DNA from: Lumbricus terrestris
Taxonomy: Eukaryota; Annelida; Clitellata; Crassiclitellata; Lumbricidae
Direction of reading: 5' to 3'
Assembly: GCA_949752735.1 (NCBI GenBank)
Contig: OX457052.1
Span: 36,080,619 to 36,144,618 of the forward strand
DNA length: 64,000 nucleotides
The first letter of the stretch is position 1; every line of letters begins with the position of its first letter. Below, in pieces: positions 54,297 to 64,000 of the stretch. The notes under the pieces are model-generated. The model saw only the letters and a program-made list of their open reading frames with translations, was not told where the DNA came from and did not search any database. Made by a program: the position numbers and the translations under genes.

Positions 54297-54599
54297 TACA
54301 TATAATAATTATAGGAAGACATAGTGAAACGCATCGTAGTCTAATATATTAATGCATTATGGAACACTACGAAACTATCATCATTCATCTTGTTCAACTC
54401 ATAATTTCTCACCAGCTCTCGCATGTCATAAATGCTTTTGTTAATTCAGATTACAAATGACAAGTACAAGACACAGTAACAAATTACACATGCACATAGT
54501 AATAAATTGCACACTACATTACTAAATTAAAATTACAGATTACAATCACAAAATACAAATTGCAGTTACATTTTCATTTTCAATAGCTATTATTACAAT
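54297..54599. other. unassigned AT-rich DNA with ACAAATTAC words
   Basis: Degenerate TTACAAATTACA/AATTACAGATTACAAT repeats from about 54,440, resuming at 54,800-55,020 beyond the LINE piece. No gene. Confidence 0.6.
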
Positions 54600-54790
54600 T
54601 CAATTCAATAACCATGGGCACAGTGCCCGTAGGAGTCCGATGCCCTCCTCATATTGTCTCTCCATTCCATTCTGTTCTGAGCTGCATGATATAAATTCTG
54701 CAAATCTGTTGTACACCATTCTTCAATGTCATCTGTCCATTCTTTATGCGGCCTGCCTCTTCTGTTCTTGCCCTCCATTATCCCAAACAT
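54600..54790 (-). mobile_element. LINE C-terminal fragment (second family)
   Basis: The minus frame reads EGKNRRGRPHKEWTDDIEEW, CTTDLQNLYHAAQNRMEW and RDNMRRASDSYGHCAHGY then stop. GRP...W-DDI-EW...R--WR is the closing motif of LINE reverse-transcriptase proteins. Confidence 0.85.
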
Positions 54791-55171
54791 CAGGGTTTGA
54801 AATCCGATGTCTTATTACAATTACTAATCACAATGACAAAAACCATAACAAAATTACAGATTACAATCACAAAACGGAAATTGGAATTACATTTACACTT
54901 GCAATTGTAACAACACAACAGTTACATTTACGAATTAATTTAGCAAATTAAAATTGCATATGACAATCGCAAATTACGAAATCAATATTCCAATAACAAA
55001 TTACAATAACAAACTGCTATATAGTGATTTGAAATGCATCTTGTGCCTAGGCTGACTAACCCTCGAAGAAGACACCGTGTCTTGCATGAAGACGTAGAAG
55101 CCAGAGTCTTACAATAATTCTTCTTCAATACTTTAAGCATAATCCTCTCCAGCCGTTGTCGTCAGCCTTAC

Positions 55172-55248
<77 letters not shown>

Positions 55249-55361
55249 CATATCACAGGTCCTGCTGTTACCCCACTCAGATAATGATGCAACAGGGACA
55301 GAAACGGTCCATTGAATATGCGTCATGTCATTATTAGCCCCATCAATCCGACATCAAAAAG
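54791..55361. other. AT-rich DNA with (AAT)n
   Basis: (AATA/AAT)n at 55,166-55,247, about 27 triplets. The remainder is unassigned. Confidence 0.7.
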
Positions 55362-55567
55362 GACGCAGTGGTGCAGCGGTATATTTTGCTGCTTGCAACC
55401 AAAGGCCGTAGGTTCGAATGTACATCAAGCCCTGCGTAGTGACCTTGGACAAGTTGCTCACTTCCATTTCTGTCTGTGAGGAAGGCAATGGGGAACCACC
55501 TCACTCATCTCATCCCCGGATGATTTTTCAACTAATGGATCTGTCTTTCGGGTAGAGAACTCATCAA
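55362..55567 (+). mobile_element. tRNA-derived SINE, second family, full length
   Basis: Box A TGGTGCAGCGG and box B-like GGTTCGAATGT are followed by TGACCTTGGACAAGTTGCTC, GGGGAACCACCTCACTCATC and TCATCCCCGG, ending in ATCAACATCATCACC. It lies just downstream of the GPCR stop codon and may fall within that gene's 3' UTR. Confidence 0.82.
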
Positions 55568-55572
55568 CATCA

Positions 55573-57234
55573 TCACCAGATATCACAGGTACTCAGACGC
55601 CTGAATGAACGTCGAAAAGTCTTCTCCCAGATGGCGTAGATCGCGGGATTCAGCAGCGAGTTGGAGTACCCGAGCCAGAGCACGAGACTCTGTACGGTCC
55701 GCGGTACCTCAGCGGGAGAGCAGAACGGGGCGATGGTAGCGACGAGAAAGAAGGGCAGCCAACAGACGAGGAAGCCACCGATGATCAGACCGAGGGTCCT
55801 GGCCGATCGACGGATACGACGGGAGTGGCTCTTTCTCTTTCGCGACACGCAGGCCACGGCTACGACCGCCGCCGCTCGGAACTCGGCGTAGTTTCCACCG
55901 ATGACGGGGGCACGGCGGTTATTGGTAAGCGTCGTCATCCCAGGTGGGCGATGGGGTGGGATGGTATTGGGCGCCCCGTGTGTATCAGGAGATCCGAAGT
56001 TACCGCAGGGAGGGGTGTCCTCTGGGGTCGATGCGTCGTAGGTGTCCTCGAAGTCGGGTCCCGCGTAGTTCCCGGTGAAGACCAGTTCGCCTAAGTTCTC
56101 GACGGTTCCCGATGTCGGTGGGCAGTTCCCGAGAGACATTTCGCAGTTCCCGAGGGACATTTCGCAGTTCCCGAGGGACATTTCGTAGTCCCCGCAAGTG
56201 AATTGCGAACTGGAGATTGTCTCCGAAAGATCAGGAACCTGGAGGCTATCCGGGGTCATGTTCGCCACTTCCAGGCATTTCGATCGAACTGGAAAGATGG
56301 TCGACTCGGACGGTGAGAGGCTGTCGTCGGCGGACTTTGTATCATCCCTCTGGTTGGGGCGGAAGCGGGGCCTCAGCTGCCTCAACGACCGGGGACCACC
56401 CCTGCCCGTCGACGCCGCAACGAGGTCGCTGCGGGACGTTGCAGGACCGGACACGACGAGGGTGGGTTGTTTCAAGCGGCGAATGACCCTCTGTCGAGCG
56501 AAGATGAAGATTTTACAGTAGACGGCGAGAATGACGAACAACGGAAGCCAGAATGAACTGAACGTTGAGAAGAGGGTGTAGCCGTAATCCTGGCTGATGA
56601 GACACACGTCCGGATTCTCCTTCTCCGTTCCTGTTCTCCACCCGAACAGCGGAGAGCAGGAGATGAGAGCGGCCAGCAGCCAGGCGACACCGAGCATCGT
56701 CAGGCAGACCTTGCGTCGCGGGAACACAGACCCGTGCGTGTAGCGGACATTCCGCGTGATCAGCCAGTATCTATCGATGGCGATCACAACGATGTTGAGT
56801 ATGGATGCCGTACAGCAGAAGACGTCCGAGGTGATCCAGAGGTCGCAGACGTACGGACCGAGGGTCCAGCGTCCGAGGACCTCGTACTGGAGGCTGATGG
56901 GAAGGACGAGGACCGCGACGAGGAGGTCAGCGGAGGCGAGGGACGCGATCAGACCGTTGGAGAGGGTGCGCATCTTGCAGAAGAGGATGACGGACAGGAC
57001 GACGAAGATGTTGCCGACGAAGATGGCGACGATGATGAGCGCGAGGGCGAGGATGATGACGAAGTCGGTGGCGGTCAAGGTCACGGAGGAGGACCAGGCC
57101 AAGGTCTCGTTCAAGACCGGAAGTTGGCTTCTCGTCAGCAGCTGCACAAAGATCTCATCTTCGCCGATCCAGTCGAAGGAGGATGTGTTGTTGAGGTCCA
57201 GAGGAAAGGTTGAAGTCCCGTCTGCAGTTGTCAT
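55573..57234 (-). CDS. HTR1-like: aminergic class A GPCR, 5-HT1-like, intronless
   Basis: A single 553-codon exon. TM1 at about 57-85 (N75), TM2 90-118 (LASADLL, D103), C130 to C211 disulfide, D137 in WITSDVFCCTAS (amine anchor), DRYW from 154, TM5 217-246 (GYTLFSTFSSF: Ser at 5.42 and 5.46), TM6 with CWLPFF at 491-496, TM7 with WLGYSNSLLNPAIY 520-533, a short C-tail with Cys550. The extracellular loop 2/TM5 stretch GWRTG...NPDVC-ISQDYGYT is very like human 5-HT1A. A long third loop (about 225 residues) and short tail suggest Gi coupling. Ser at 5.46 and Leu at 7.39 differ from 5-HT1A, so octopamine-type pharmacology is not excluded. N-glycosylation sites at N15 and N42. Confidence 0.93.
   Translation of the reverse strand: MTTADGTSTFPLDLNNTSSFDWIGEDEIFVQLLTRSQLPVLNETLAWSSSVTLTATDFVIILALALIIVAIFVGNIFVVLSVILFCKMRTLSNGLIASLASADLLVAVLVLPISLQYEVLGRWTLGPYVCDLWITSDVFCCTASILNIVVIAIDRYWLITRNVRYTHGSVFPRRKVCLTMLGVAWLLAALISCSPLFGWRTGTEKENPDVCLISQDYGYTLFSTFSSFWLPLFVILAVYCKIFIFARQRVIRRLKQPTLVVSGPATSRSDLVAASTGRGGPRSLRQLRPRFRPNQRDDTKSADDSLSPSESTIFPVRSKCLEVANMTPDSLQVPDLSETISSSQFTCGDYEMSLGNCEMSLGNCEMSLGNCPPTSGTVENLGELVFTGNYAGPDFEDTYDASTPEDTPPCGNFGSPDTHGAPNTIPPHRPPGMTTLTNNRRAPVIGGNYAEFRAAAVVAVACVSRKRKSHSRRIRRSARTLGLIIGGFLVCWLPFFLVATIAPFCSPAEVPRTVQSLVLWLGYSNSLLNPAIYAIWEKTFRRSFRRLSTCDIW
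56122..56190 (-). repeat. HTR1-like: 21-bp coding repeat in the GPCR third intracellular loop
   Basis: Three tandem 21-bp units encode EMSLGNC-EMSLGNC-EMSLGNC (residues 351-371). The repeat is in frame and adds Cys residues to the cytoplasmic loop. Nucleotide copies are almost identical, so copy number may vary between alleles. Confidence 0.92.
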
Positions 57235-57660
57235 GGCGACCGAAGCTCATCCGACTTCTATTGCAGCGTAAGTCAAATAATTCATCCAACTTTCATAATA
57301 ATTTATTGTGCTACAATTATTATTCGCTCATCTTCTGTTGCGCTGTATTTGATATTCACCTAACTCATATGCGGTTGGTGGCGACAGAAGTTTGTTTTTA
57401 GTTTCTACAGCCATCCAACACTCCAGAGAGCCTTAGTAACTGTGCTACATGAGCGTTGTGATAAATGCATCCGCTTCTATAGCGCCGGCTTTCGTGTCGA
57501 TAATCCAAGAGAGCGAGTTGTATTTGAGTCAGGCATAGCTGTAAGCAAGGCTGCTGCTGATGCTGATGCTAAGACGACTGCAGCATCACTGGATGCGGCT
57601 GATGCGAGCATCTTGGTTGCAGAGGCTACGAGTGATCTGTGAGAACGGGATGCGGGCCGC
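57235..57660. other. 5' flank of the GPCR gene
   Basis: Probably contains 5' UTR and promoter. The plus-strand Ala-rich frame at 57,442-57,642 is unsupported. No core promoter element assigned. Confidence 0.4.
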
Positions 57661-57689
57661 AGTGCGCTCCATCCTTTGATAGTAGCACG

Positions 57690-57824
57690 GAGAGAAAGAG
57701 TAACAGAAACAGAGACAGTGAGACAGAGAGACAGTGAGCCAGAGACAAATAGACAGAAGCAAAGATAGAGATACAGAAAAAGAGACAGGGAGACTGAGAC
57801 ACAGAGACAGGGATGAAGAAAGCA

Positions 57825-57855
<31 letters not shown>

Positions 57856-57910
57856 GAGAGAGAGACAGAGAGAGAGAGAGAGACAGAGAAAGAGACAGTG
57901 ACAAAGATAG
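57690..57910. repeat. (GACA)n / (GA)n satellite
   Basis: GAGACAGAGAGACAGTGAG-type repeats passing into (GA)n at 57,825-57,890. Confidence 0.93.
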
Positions 57911-58039
57911 AATGAGGCAAAACGTGAAAGAAAGAATAGACGTTTATCGATATACCATAATAAATTAAAGAATAGCGGGACAGGCAGTCTGAGACAATGG
58001 AGACAACAAGAGTGTAAAAAAGTAAGAAATATAGGAATA

Positions 58040-58395
58040 CTCAGTCAGTTAGTCAAGCAGACAGACAGACAAACAAACAGACCGACACGTCTACCCACAG
58101 ACATGCAGACATGCAAGCAAAACACCCAGAGACACACACACAGAAGCACACAGACAGAGACACACACAGAAGCACACAGACAGAGACACACACAGAAACA
58201 CACAGACAGAAACACATACACAGAAACACACAGACAGAAACACACAGACAGAAGCACACAGACAGAAACACACAGACAGAAACACACAGACAGAAACACA
58301 CAGATATACAGGCAGACACATAGACCGACAGACTCACACACCAACACACATAGAAACACACAGACAGACGCACAGACAGACACACAGACACATCC
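58040..58395. repeat. (ACAG / ACACAGACAGA)n satellite
   Basis: Imperfect 14-16-bp units such as ACACACAGACAGAAAC repeated about 15 times. Cys/Val-rich minus-strand frames are artefacts. Confidence 0.93.
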
Positions 58396-58735
58396 AAGAA
58401 GTGTGTTGATAACTGTATCTTCACCGGATGACACCGGACACGGCGCCAGGTCGTCGACGGTCGAGGGAGGGAAGGGGAAGGGGAAGCAGGAAGGGTGGAA
58501 GCTGAGATGTGGCTTCGGGGATCGAGTGGGTGGGTGGCGTCAAGTGGGTCGTTGTCTCTGGTGAACGGAGATCTCCCCCAAACAACAGCATCAACCAAAG
58601 CGACATGGAAACCATTGCTCCCCATTTAAGTATCGATATCGAAACAAACACCATTAGAGCAAAAATACTTGTCAACGAGAATTGTTTATGTCAGAATATG
58701 CCCGTAAATCACTGGGAGACATATTCTGCGTACAC
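58396..58735. other. unassigned DNA between satellites
   Basis: About 340 bp of ordinary composition. No domain recognised in its frames. Confidence 0.45.
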
Positions 58736-58808
58736 ACATCCAACATTACACATAAACACTCACCCACACACAAGCACACGCACACACATACACATAGTCA
58801 TAGGCACT

Positions 58809-58894
<86 letters not shown>

Positions 58895-59110
58895 CGCACA
58901 CACATACGTGCAGATGCACACACTCACCCACAGATATGAATGCACATAAGCACAGACGCACATAGAAACACGCACTCAGAAACACACACACAGACATACA
59001 CTGATTCATAGATACTTGCCTGAACCTGCACACACATCTACTCACACACACACACACGCACACACATCCACACCCACATGCACACACGAATATGCACGCA
59101 CGCATGCACA
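58736..59110. repeat. (AC)n satellite
   Basis: Pure (CA)n at 58,809-58,890, with degenerate ACACAC/CACGCA on both sides. Confidence 0.95.
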
Positions 59111-60110
59111 GACAAAATGGCACAACACCCACATAAAATATGCCCACAAAACACCCACATCGCACATGCACACGTTCCTCTCGCAGAAAATACACACGCA
59201 TACATTTTCATAAAAGACATCAACCTCAGATTACAGACAAAATTCGTGCATTACAAAAATCACCATGTATGGCGATATTTAAAGATATTAATATTCTAAT
59301 TATATTTCCATTAATTGAAATCTTAAACCAATCTTTTTTCAGAAATGAAGCAATAGAGTTATCTTGCAAAGACAACGTTTTGAAATTCTAAGATTATAAT
59401 ATTGAAACTCGACAATTATTATGGACTGGGTCTATTAATTTTAATGAAGTCTAGGACAACTCTTTATCAGCAGTGAAAAAGATATACAGCAGAACAATTT
59501 AGCTCACTTGACAGCTTAAGATGCTGCCACTGCAATGTGGAAAATGAAACAAATTCTTTTAGAGAGGGTCACCACATCTCCTTCCCAAACCTTTCGGTCG
59601 CTTGTCCTCCACCCCATTTTTCCTCCCCCCCTTCAATTTGTCCCCCGCCCTCAGAAACTTTCTGTATCAGTCGGCTTCAGCATACTCAGCAGAATTAGTT
59701 GCTGGCCCCTTAGCTTGAGGGCGTTTTCATCACCATTTATTTTCCATTTATGCCGCATAAAAAATTAAAATCTAATAACAGTGATTGCATTTGCAAATTG
59801 ATGGCCGTCCAAGCGCCCTGCCTAACCCCGCGCCTGCCACCAGAGGGCCTCAACTAAGTGGACCGTGGTTACGACCCCAGAGACTGTGGCGCCGCACAAC
59901 AACCGCGAGGGGAACGACGAGCGATGACGTAGGCGCTATAATTAACTCAGTGTATACATGTGGGCCGCGGCTGTACGCGTGCGTTGCATGTTTGTGTATG
60001 TTAGCGAATGACCAAAGTTATTCATTCGCAGCGAAAACACTATCTGGAATGCAGTTTGTGTGATTTAGTGTCCGCTTTTGCAGTAGCAGATGACGCAAGC
60101 GCAGTAGCAG
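59111..60110. other. unassigned DNA
   Basis: AT-rich to 59,780; GC-richer at 59,800-59,930 with a 92-codon frame lacking motifs. Nothing supportable. Confidence 0.45.
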
Positions 60111-60191
60111 TGGGCTGCCAGTGGCGGTGGTGGTGGTAGTAGTAGAGACAGTAGCAGTATAGTAGCAGTAGCAGTAGTCGTAGTGGTAGTG

Positions 60192-60276
<85 letters not shown>

Positions 60277-60484
60277 CAGTAGGAGCAGCAGCAGCAGCAG
60301 CACCAGCAGCAGCAGTAGTAGTAGTAGTAGTAGAAGTAGTCGCGGCAATAGCAGTTGCAGTTGCAGTAGCAATAGCAGTTGTAGCAGTAGCAGAATTGAA
60401 TTGTAGTCGCAGTAGTAGCAGAAGTAGAATAAACGAATGAATGAATGAATGAATGAATGAATGAATGAATGAATGAATGAATGA
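60111..60484. repeat. (GTA/GCA)n and (GAAT)n repeats
   Basis: Pure (GTA)n at 60,193-60,276, mixed GCA/GTA to 60,425, then (GAAT)n at 60,434-60,483. Confidence 0.95.
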
Positions 60485-60538
60485 GAAGGTTGTCAAGTTC
60501 GCTTAAGCTTAGCTTCGTCCTAATCGAATAAGGATCAG

Positions 60539-60661
60539 CTAATCTAATCTAATCTAATCTAATCTAATCTAATCTAATCTAATCTAATCTAATCTAATCT
60601 AATCTAATCTAATCTAATCTAATCTAATCTAATCTAATCTAATCTAATCTAATCTAATCTA
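60539..60661. repeat. (CTAAT)n pentanucleotide array, about 24 copies
   Basis: Perfect tandem AATCT units over about 122 bp. Degenerate derivatives (TATTCTACT, CAATCTA) extend to about 60,800. Confidence 0.97.
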
Positions 60662-60925
60662 TAATTATACTCAAGTCAATTATTCTACTCTATTCTACTT
60701 TATTCTCGTCCAATCTACCCTACTCTTTTCCATTCCATTACATTCCAGTCTATTCAATCATAATTTAATCTAAACAAAATCCAATCTATTTTAATCGCCT
60801 CATAATTCATAAATTCTGAAATGCCTTAACCCATCCGCATGGAATGTATTTTTTAGTAAAAAGCACCTCTCTTCTCGACATACTGCAGTCTAAGAGTCTG
60901 CCGCTGTTTTTTGTATTTTCACCAG

Positions 60926-61114
60926 AGGCTGCAACCGCACTTCAGGTGGATGCTGCTTCGGTCGGTATTTTTGAAGATCTCGAAGTGAAACCCGATTTGT
61001 TTTTGCAGCTGATGGAATCATCTTTGGCTGCCGTCGAATCGAACGCGCTGTCCTCCAAACTGGCGTCGGATTCCAGCACCGACTGGAACTTAATGGGATC
61101 CGAAATCATCACTG
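60926..61114 (+). CDS. orphan exon candidate, unknown gene
   Basis: 189 nt between TATTTTCACCAG and GTAAAA. An open frame in phase 1-1 reads EAATALQVDAASVGIFEDLE, VKPDLFLQLMESSLAAVES, NALSSKLASDSSTDWNLM and GSEIITG. Composition is protein-like and acidic, unlike the surrounding satellites. Phase 1 would fit the aquaporin exon-5 donor (45,157), giving ...KEKE-K-AATALQ, but that needs a 15.8-kb intron containing the opposite-strand GPCR. It may instead belong to a gene extending beyond the window. No family recognised. Confidence 0.45.
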
Positions 61115-61127
61115 GTAAAAGATTCAC

Positions 61128-61830
61128 GAGTGGAGGACGATAGAAAAATGGAAGAGGAGAGAAGTGGATGAGGAGGAAGGAGAGGACTCTGAAGAGAAAT
61201 TGGTTAAAAGAGAAAGGAGGTGTTGGAAAAGAAGATGCGCAGAAAAAGGATAAGGGAGGAGTGGGAAAAGAGACATAGGAAGAGAGAGGATAGGAGGAAT
61301 GAAAGTAGAAGTTAGAAGAGGAATTGAGACTGGACGAGGATGAAGATAAGGAGTAGGACGTTGGGAAAACGACAATTGGAAAGGTGTAAGAGAAAGAATA
61401 GGGAGATGAGGATTACAAGGAAGATTGAAGAAGAGGAAAGTAAATGAAGACTAGAAGATGTAGAGGGAAGAGGGAGAAGTAGAATAAAACGATAGAAAAG
61501 AGAAATTGAAAGAAGAGGCAAGGGAAGACGAATGAAAATAGAAAGAATAGGCAGATTAAGAAAGGAGGAAGATAAAGCAAGAGGAGGAAAAATAGAGAAG
61601 CTGAACAAAGAAGATGAGCAAGAAGAGGCAGATGAGGAAGATGAATGATGGGAGGCTGCGGATAAAGAGGAAGCATAGGCGAAAGAAGAAAGAAGAGAAG
61701 ACGCTGAAAGATGATGATGATGTTGTTGACGGTGCTATAGGCTGTGGTGTTGATGAATAAAAAGAAGAAAAAGAAAAGGAAACGTTGGGTGAAGGAAGGC
61801 GAAGACGAAACAGAAAATGGCAAAAGCAGA
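61128..61830. repeat. 0.7-kb polypurine tract
   Basis: Strongly purine-biased on the plus strand (GAGGAAGAAG-type words) with scattered pyrimidines, beginning just after the orphan exon. Minus-strand frames (FSFSF, LLLP) are artefacts. Confidence 0.88.
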
Positions 61831-61979
61831 AAATCAGTGTAGGAAGAAATCGAAGCATCGTCAAGTTTTAATTCACTGCACAGCAGGAGATAAATCACTT
61901 GCGCCCTCTATCTGTACGCTCCATCCCATCTCCAATTCCACTCTCTATGGTGCTCTGCCACGTTCCGTCTCACTATCCA

Positions 61980-62604
<625 letters not shown>

Positions 62605-62734
62605 CTTGATGGTTTTCTGTGTCTCTTCGTGTCTACATGTGCATGCATGTAGATCTAAACCTCTACAACAGTTCTCTATCTCCATGATTGTGTCTCTGAC
62701 ATCTTAGCTCACTCTCTGTGTTTATCTGTTTCCG

Positions 62735-62970
62735 TCTGTCTGTCTGTCTCTTTGTCTTTATATGTTATACCTCTCTCTATCACTCTCTTTCTATCTCTGC
62801 CTCTCTCTTTCTATCTCTGTCTCTCTCTTTCTGTCTCTGTCTTTCTCTTTCTATCTCTGCCTCTCTCTTTCTAGCTCTGTCTCTCTTTCTATCTCTGTCT
62901 CTCTTTCTATCTCTGTCTCTTCCCTCCTTTTCTCTGTATCTCTGTCTATATCTATCTCTATATCTCTGCC
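62735..62970. repeat. (TCTC/TTTC)n satellite
   Basis: CTCTCTTTCTATCTCTGTCT units of about 24 bp repeated with variations about eight times. Confidence 0.92.
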
Positions 62971-64000
62971 ACGACAGCATTCTGTGTTTCATTCTACCCA
63001 TCTCAATCTATTCCTCCCTCTCGCCGTATCCCACAGCCACAACGCCACTCCCATCTCTCTCCCATCTCCGCTCCGCCTCCAATTCCAGTCCATTTCCTCC
63101 GCTTCCCCTCTCCGCTTCCTGCTGGCTCTTTCGACGTCTTTCCCCGGCTGCATCCCTGGCGCTGATCAATAGCGCCTGCGATGCCATTTACTCCTCCACC
63201 GCCTCAGCCTCTTCCCGCATCCTCCCTCGGTTCCCTTCTCATCTTCCCAATACACTTGGCGTCTGCCAGCAGCCATTGATTCTAATAATAAACAAAGATG
63301 CAAAGCTCTCTTCTAATCCGAACTGATCAATTCTAATCCAAAGATGATCCATAGATGGAAGCAGAAAGTAAAGGTTCTTTTGTATAAATGGTCAAATACA
63401 ATTACAAGCAAATACAATGCAATAGAATACAATTCAACGCAATAAGATATAATATGGAACAACACAAACAGTAGGCATACAGTGCAACACAATGCAAGAC
63501 ACAGCAATAAAATGCAATAAAATACAATACAATTATAGTACACAGTACGATGCAATTCAGCACAATACAATGCACACTATACATCAATAAAATGAGATAA
63601 AATACATTACAATACTACACCGTACGATGCAATACAGCACAATACGAGTTTTATATAAGACAATAAGTATCAAATCCAATTCGATCTAACATAACTATTA
63701 CAGTCTAGCAGTGAGCGCATCAATATCCAATAAATATAATCGAATCATAGCATGGTATCTTTAGATCAATAATTATTATAGAATACATATTAAAATATAA
63801 TTATATGTTCGTGATTAATAATTTTGATTATTATTCTATTGTCATGTTATATAAGAAAACGGGATCAGGTCGGACGTAACGTTATAGTCCTCGGCTCTCT
63901 GTAACACAGAATCGTTGGATGGAAAGAACATAAACGTCAGGAAATTATTTCTATCGGCTGCAACGTTACTAATTAACGAAGTGAGACGCTGAAAACAAGC
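62971..64000. other. unassigned DNA to window end, including AATACA-rich satellite
   Basis: Ordinary pyrimidine-rich DNA to 63,380. Degenerate (AATAC/ATGCA)n words at 63,395-63,655, then AT-rich single-copy sequence. No gene recognised. Confidence 0.55.

Noticed and set aside
55362..55440. tRNA gene on the plus strand
   Set aside because: Same reasoning: promoter boxes of a SINE head, not a folded tRNA.
56734..57271. Long plus-strand frames (159 and 171 codons) in GC-rich DNA
   Set aside because: Antisense shadows of the GPCR coding exon; no independent motif.
59785..60063. 92-codon frame in GC-rich DNA
   Set aside because: No motif, no conserved neighbour and no splice support.

Overview
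This is animal genomic DNA: it is intron-rich, dense in microsatellites and full of transposable elements. Three protein-coding loci can be read with confidence. The mix (an alpha7-like nicotinic receptor keeping most vertebrate-like intron positions, an aquaporin, an intronless serotonin-type receptor, tRNA-derived SINEs sharing a tail with a LINE, many hAT-like MITEs, a strong excess of TAGGCCTA) suggests a marine invertebrate, possibly an echinoderm or another invertebrate deuterostome. The species assignment is inference, not something the sequence proves.

Layout: 1-7,600 holds a 43-bp minisatellite cut by the window edge, LINE/SINE tails, a perfect 146-bp MITE with an 8-bp target duplication and simple repeats; no gene was recognised. 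7,598-18,390 (+) is an alpha7/alpha9-like nicotinic acetylcholine receptor subunit gene in eight recognisable exons (the signal-peptide exon was not found). All ligand-binding loops, the Cys-loop, M1-M4 and the alpha-type vicinal cysteines are present. Its introns carry a LINE 3' end in several copies, a hAT relic with remnant transposase, a SINE split by a MITE, and a 33-bp tandem repeat that copies the splice acceptor of the pore-lining M2 exon six times in an open reading frame.

18,400-28,500 is repeat territory: CT/GGT satellites, a diverged 0.4-kb tandem duplication, a foldback element with a SINE inside one arm, and a three-level nest (hAT-like in hAT-like, with a mariner relic innermost). 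28,590-45,157 (+) is an aquaporin in five exons with two NPA boxes, the second lacking the usual following arginine. Its introns hold two further nested hAT-like elements, an RTE/L2-like reverse-transcriptase tail, and two diverged hairpins with the same loop but different complementary stems.

45,200-55,560 is again repeat-rich: (TAC)n, (GT)n, (AT)n, a 0.6-kb polypyrimidine tract, tandem 0.3-kb units, LINE fragments and tRNA-type SINEs. 55,573-57,234 (-) is a complete intronless class A aminergic GPCR, closest in motifs to 5-HT1-type receptors. 57,700-64,000 is mostly satellite DNA, including a striking ATCT-ATCC-ATCT block and a 0.7-kb polypurine tract, plus one orphan exon-like segment at 60,926-61,114 that could be a further aquaporin exon or part of another gene. 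The three genes do not form an operon-like unit; their common theme is neuronal/epithelial membrane signalling and transport. No CRISPR array, rRNA or functional tRNA gene was seen.
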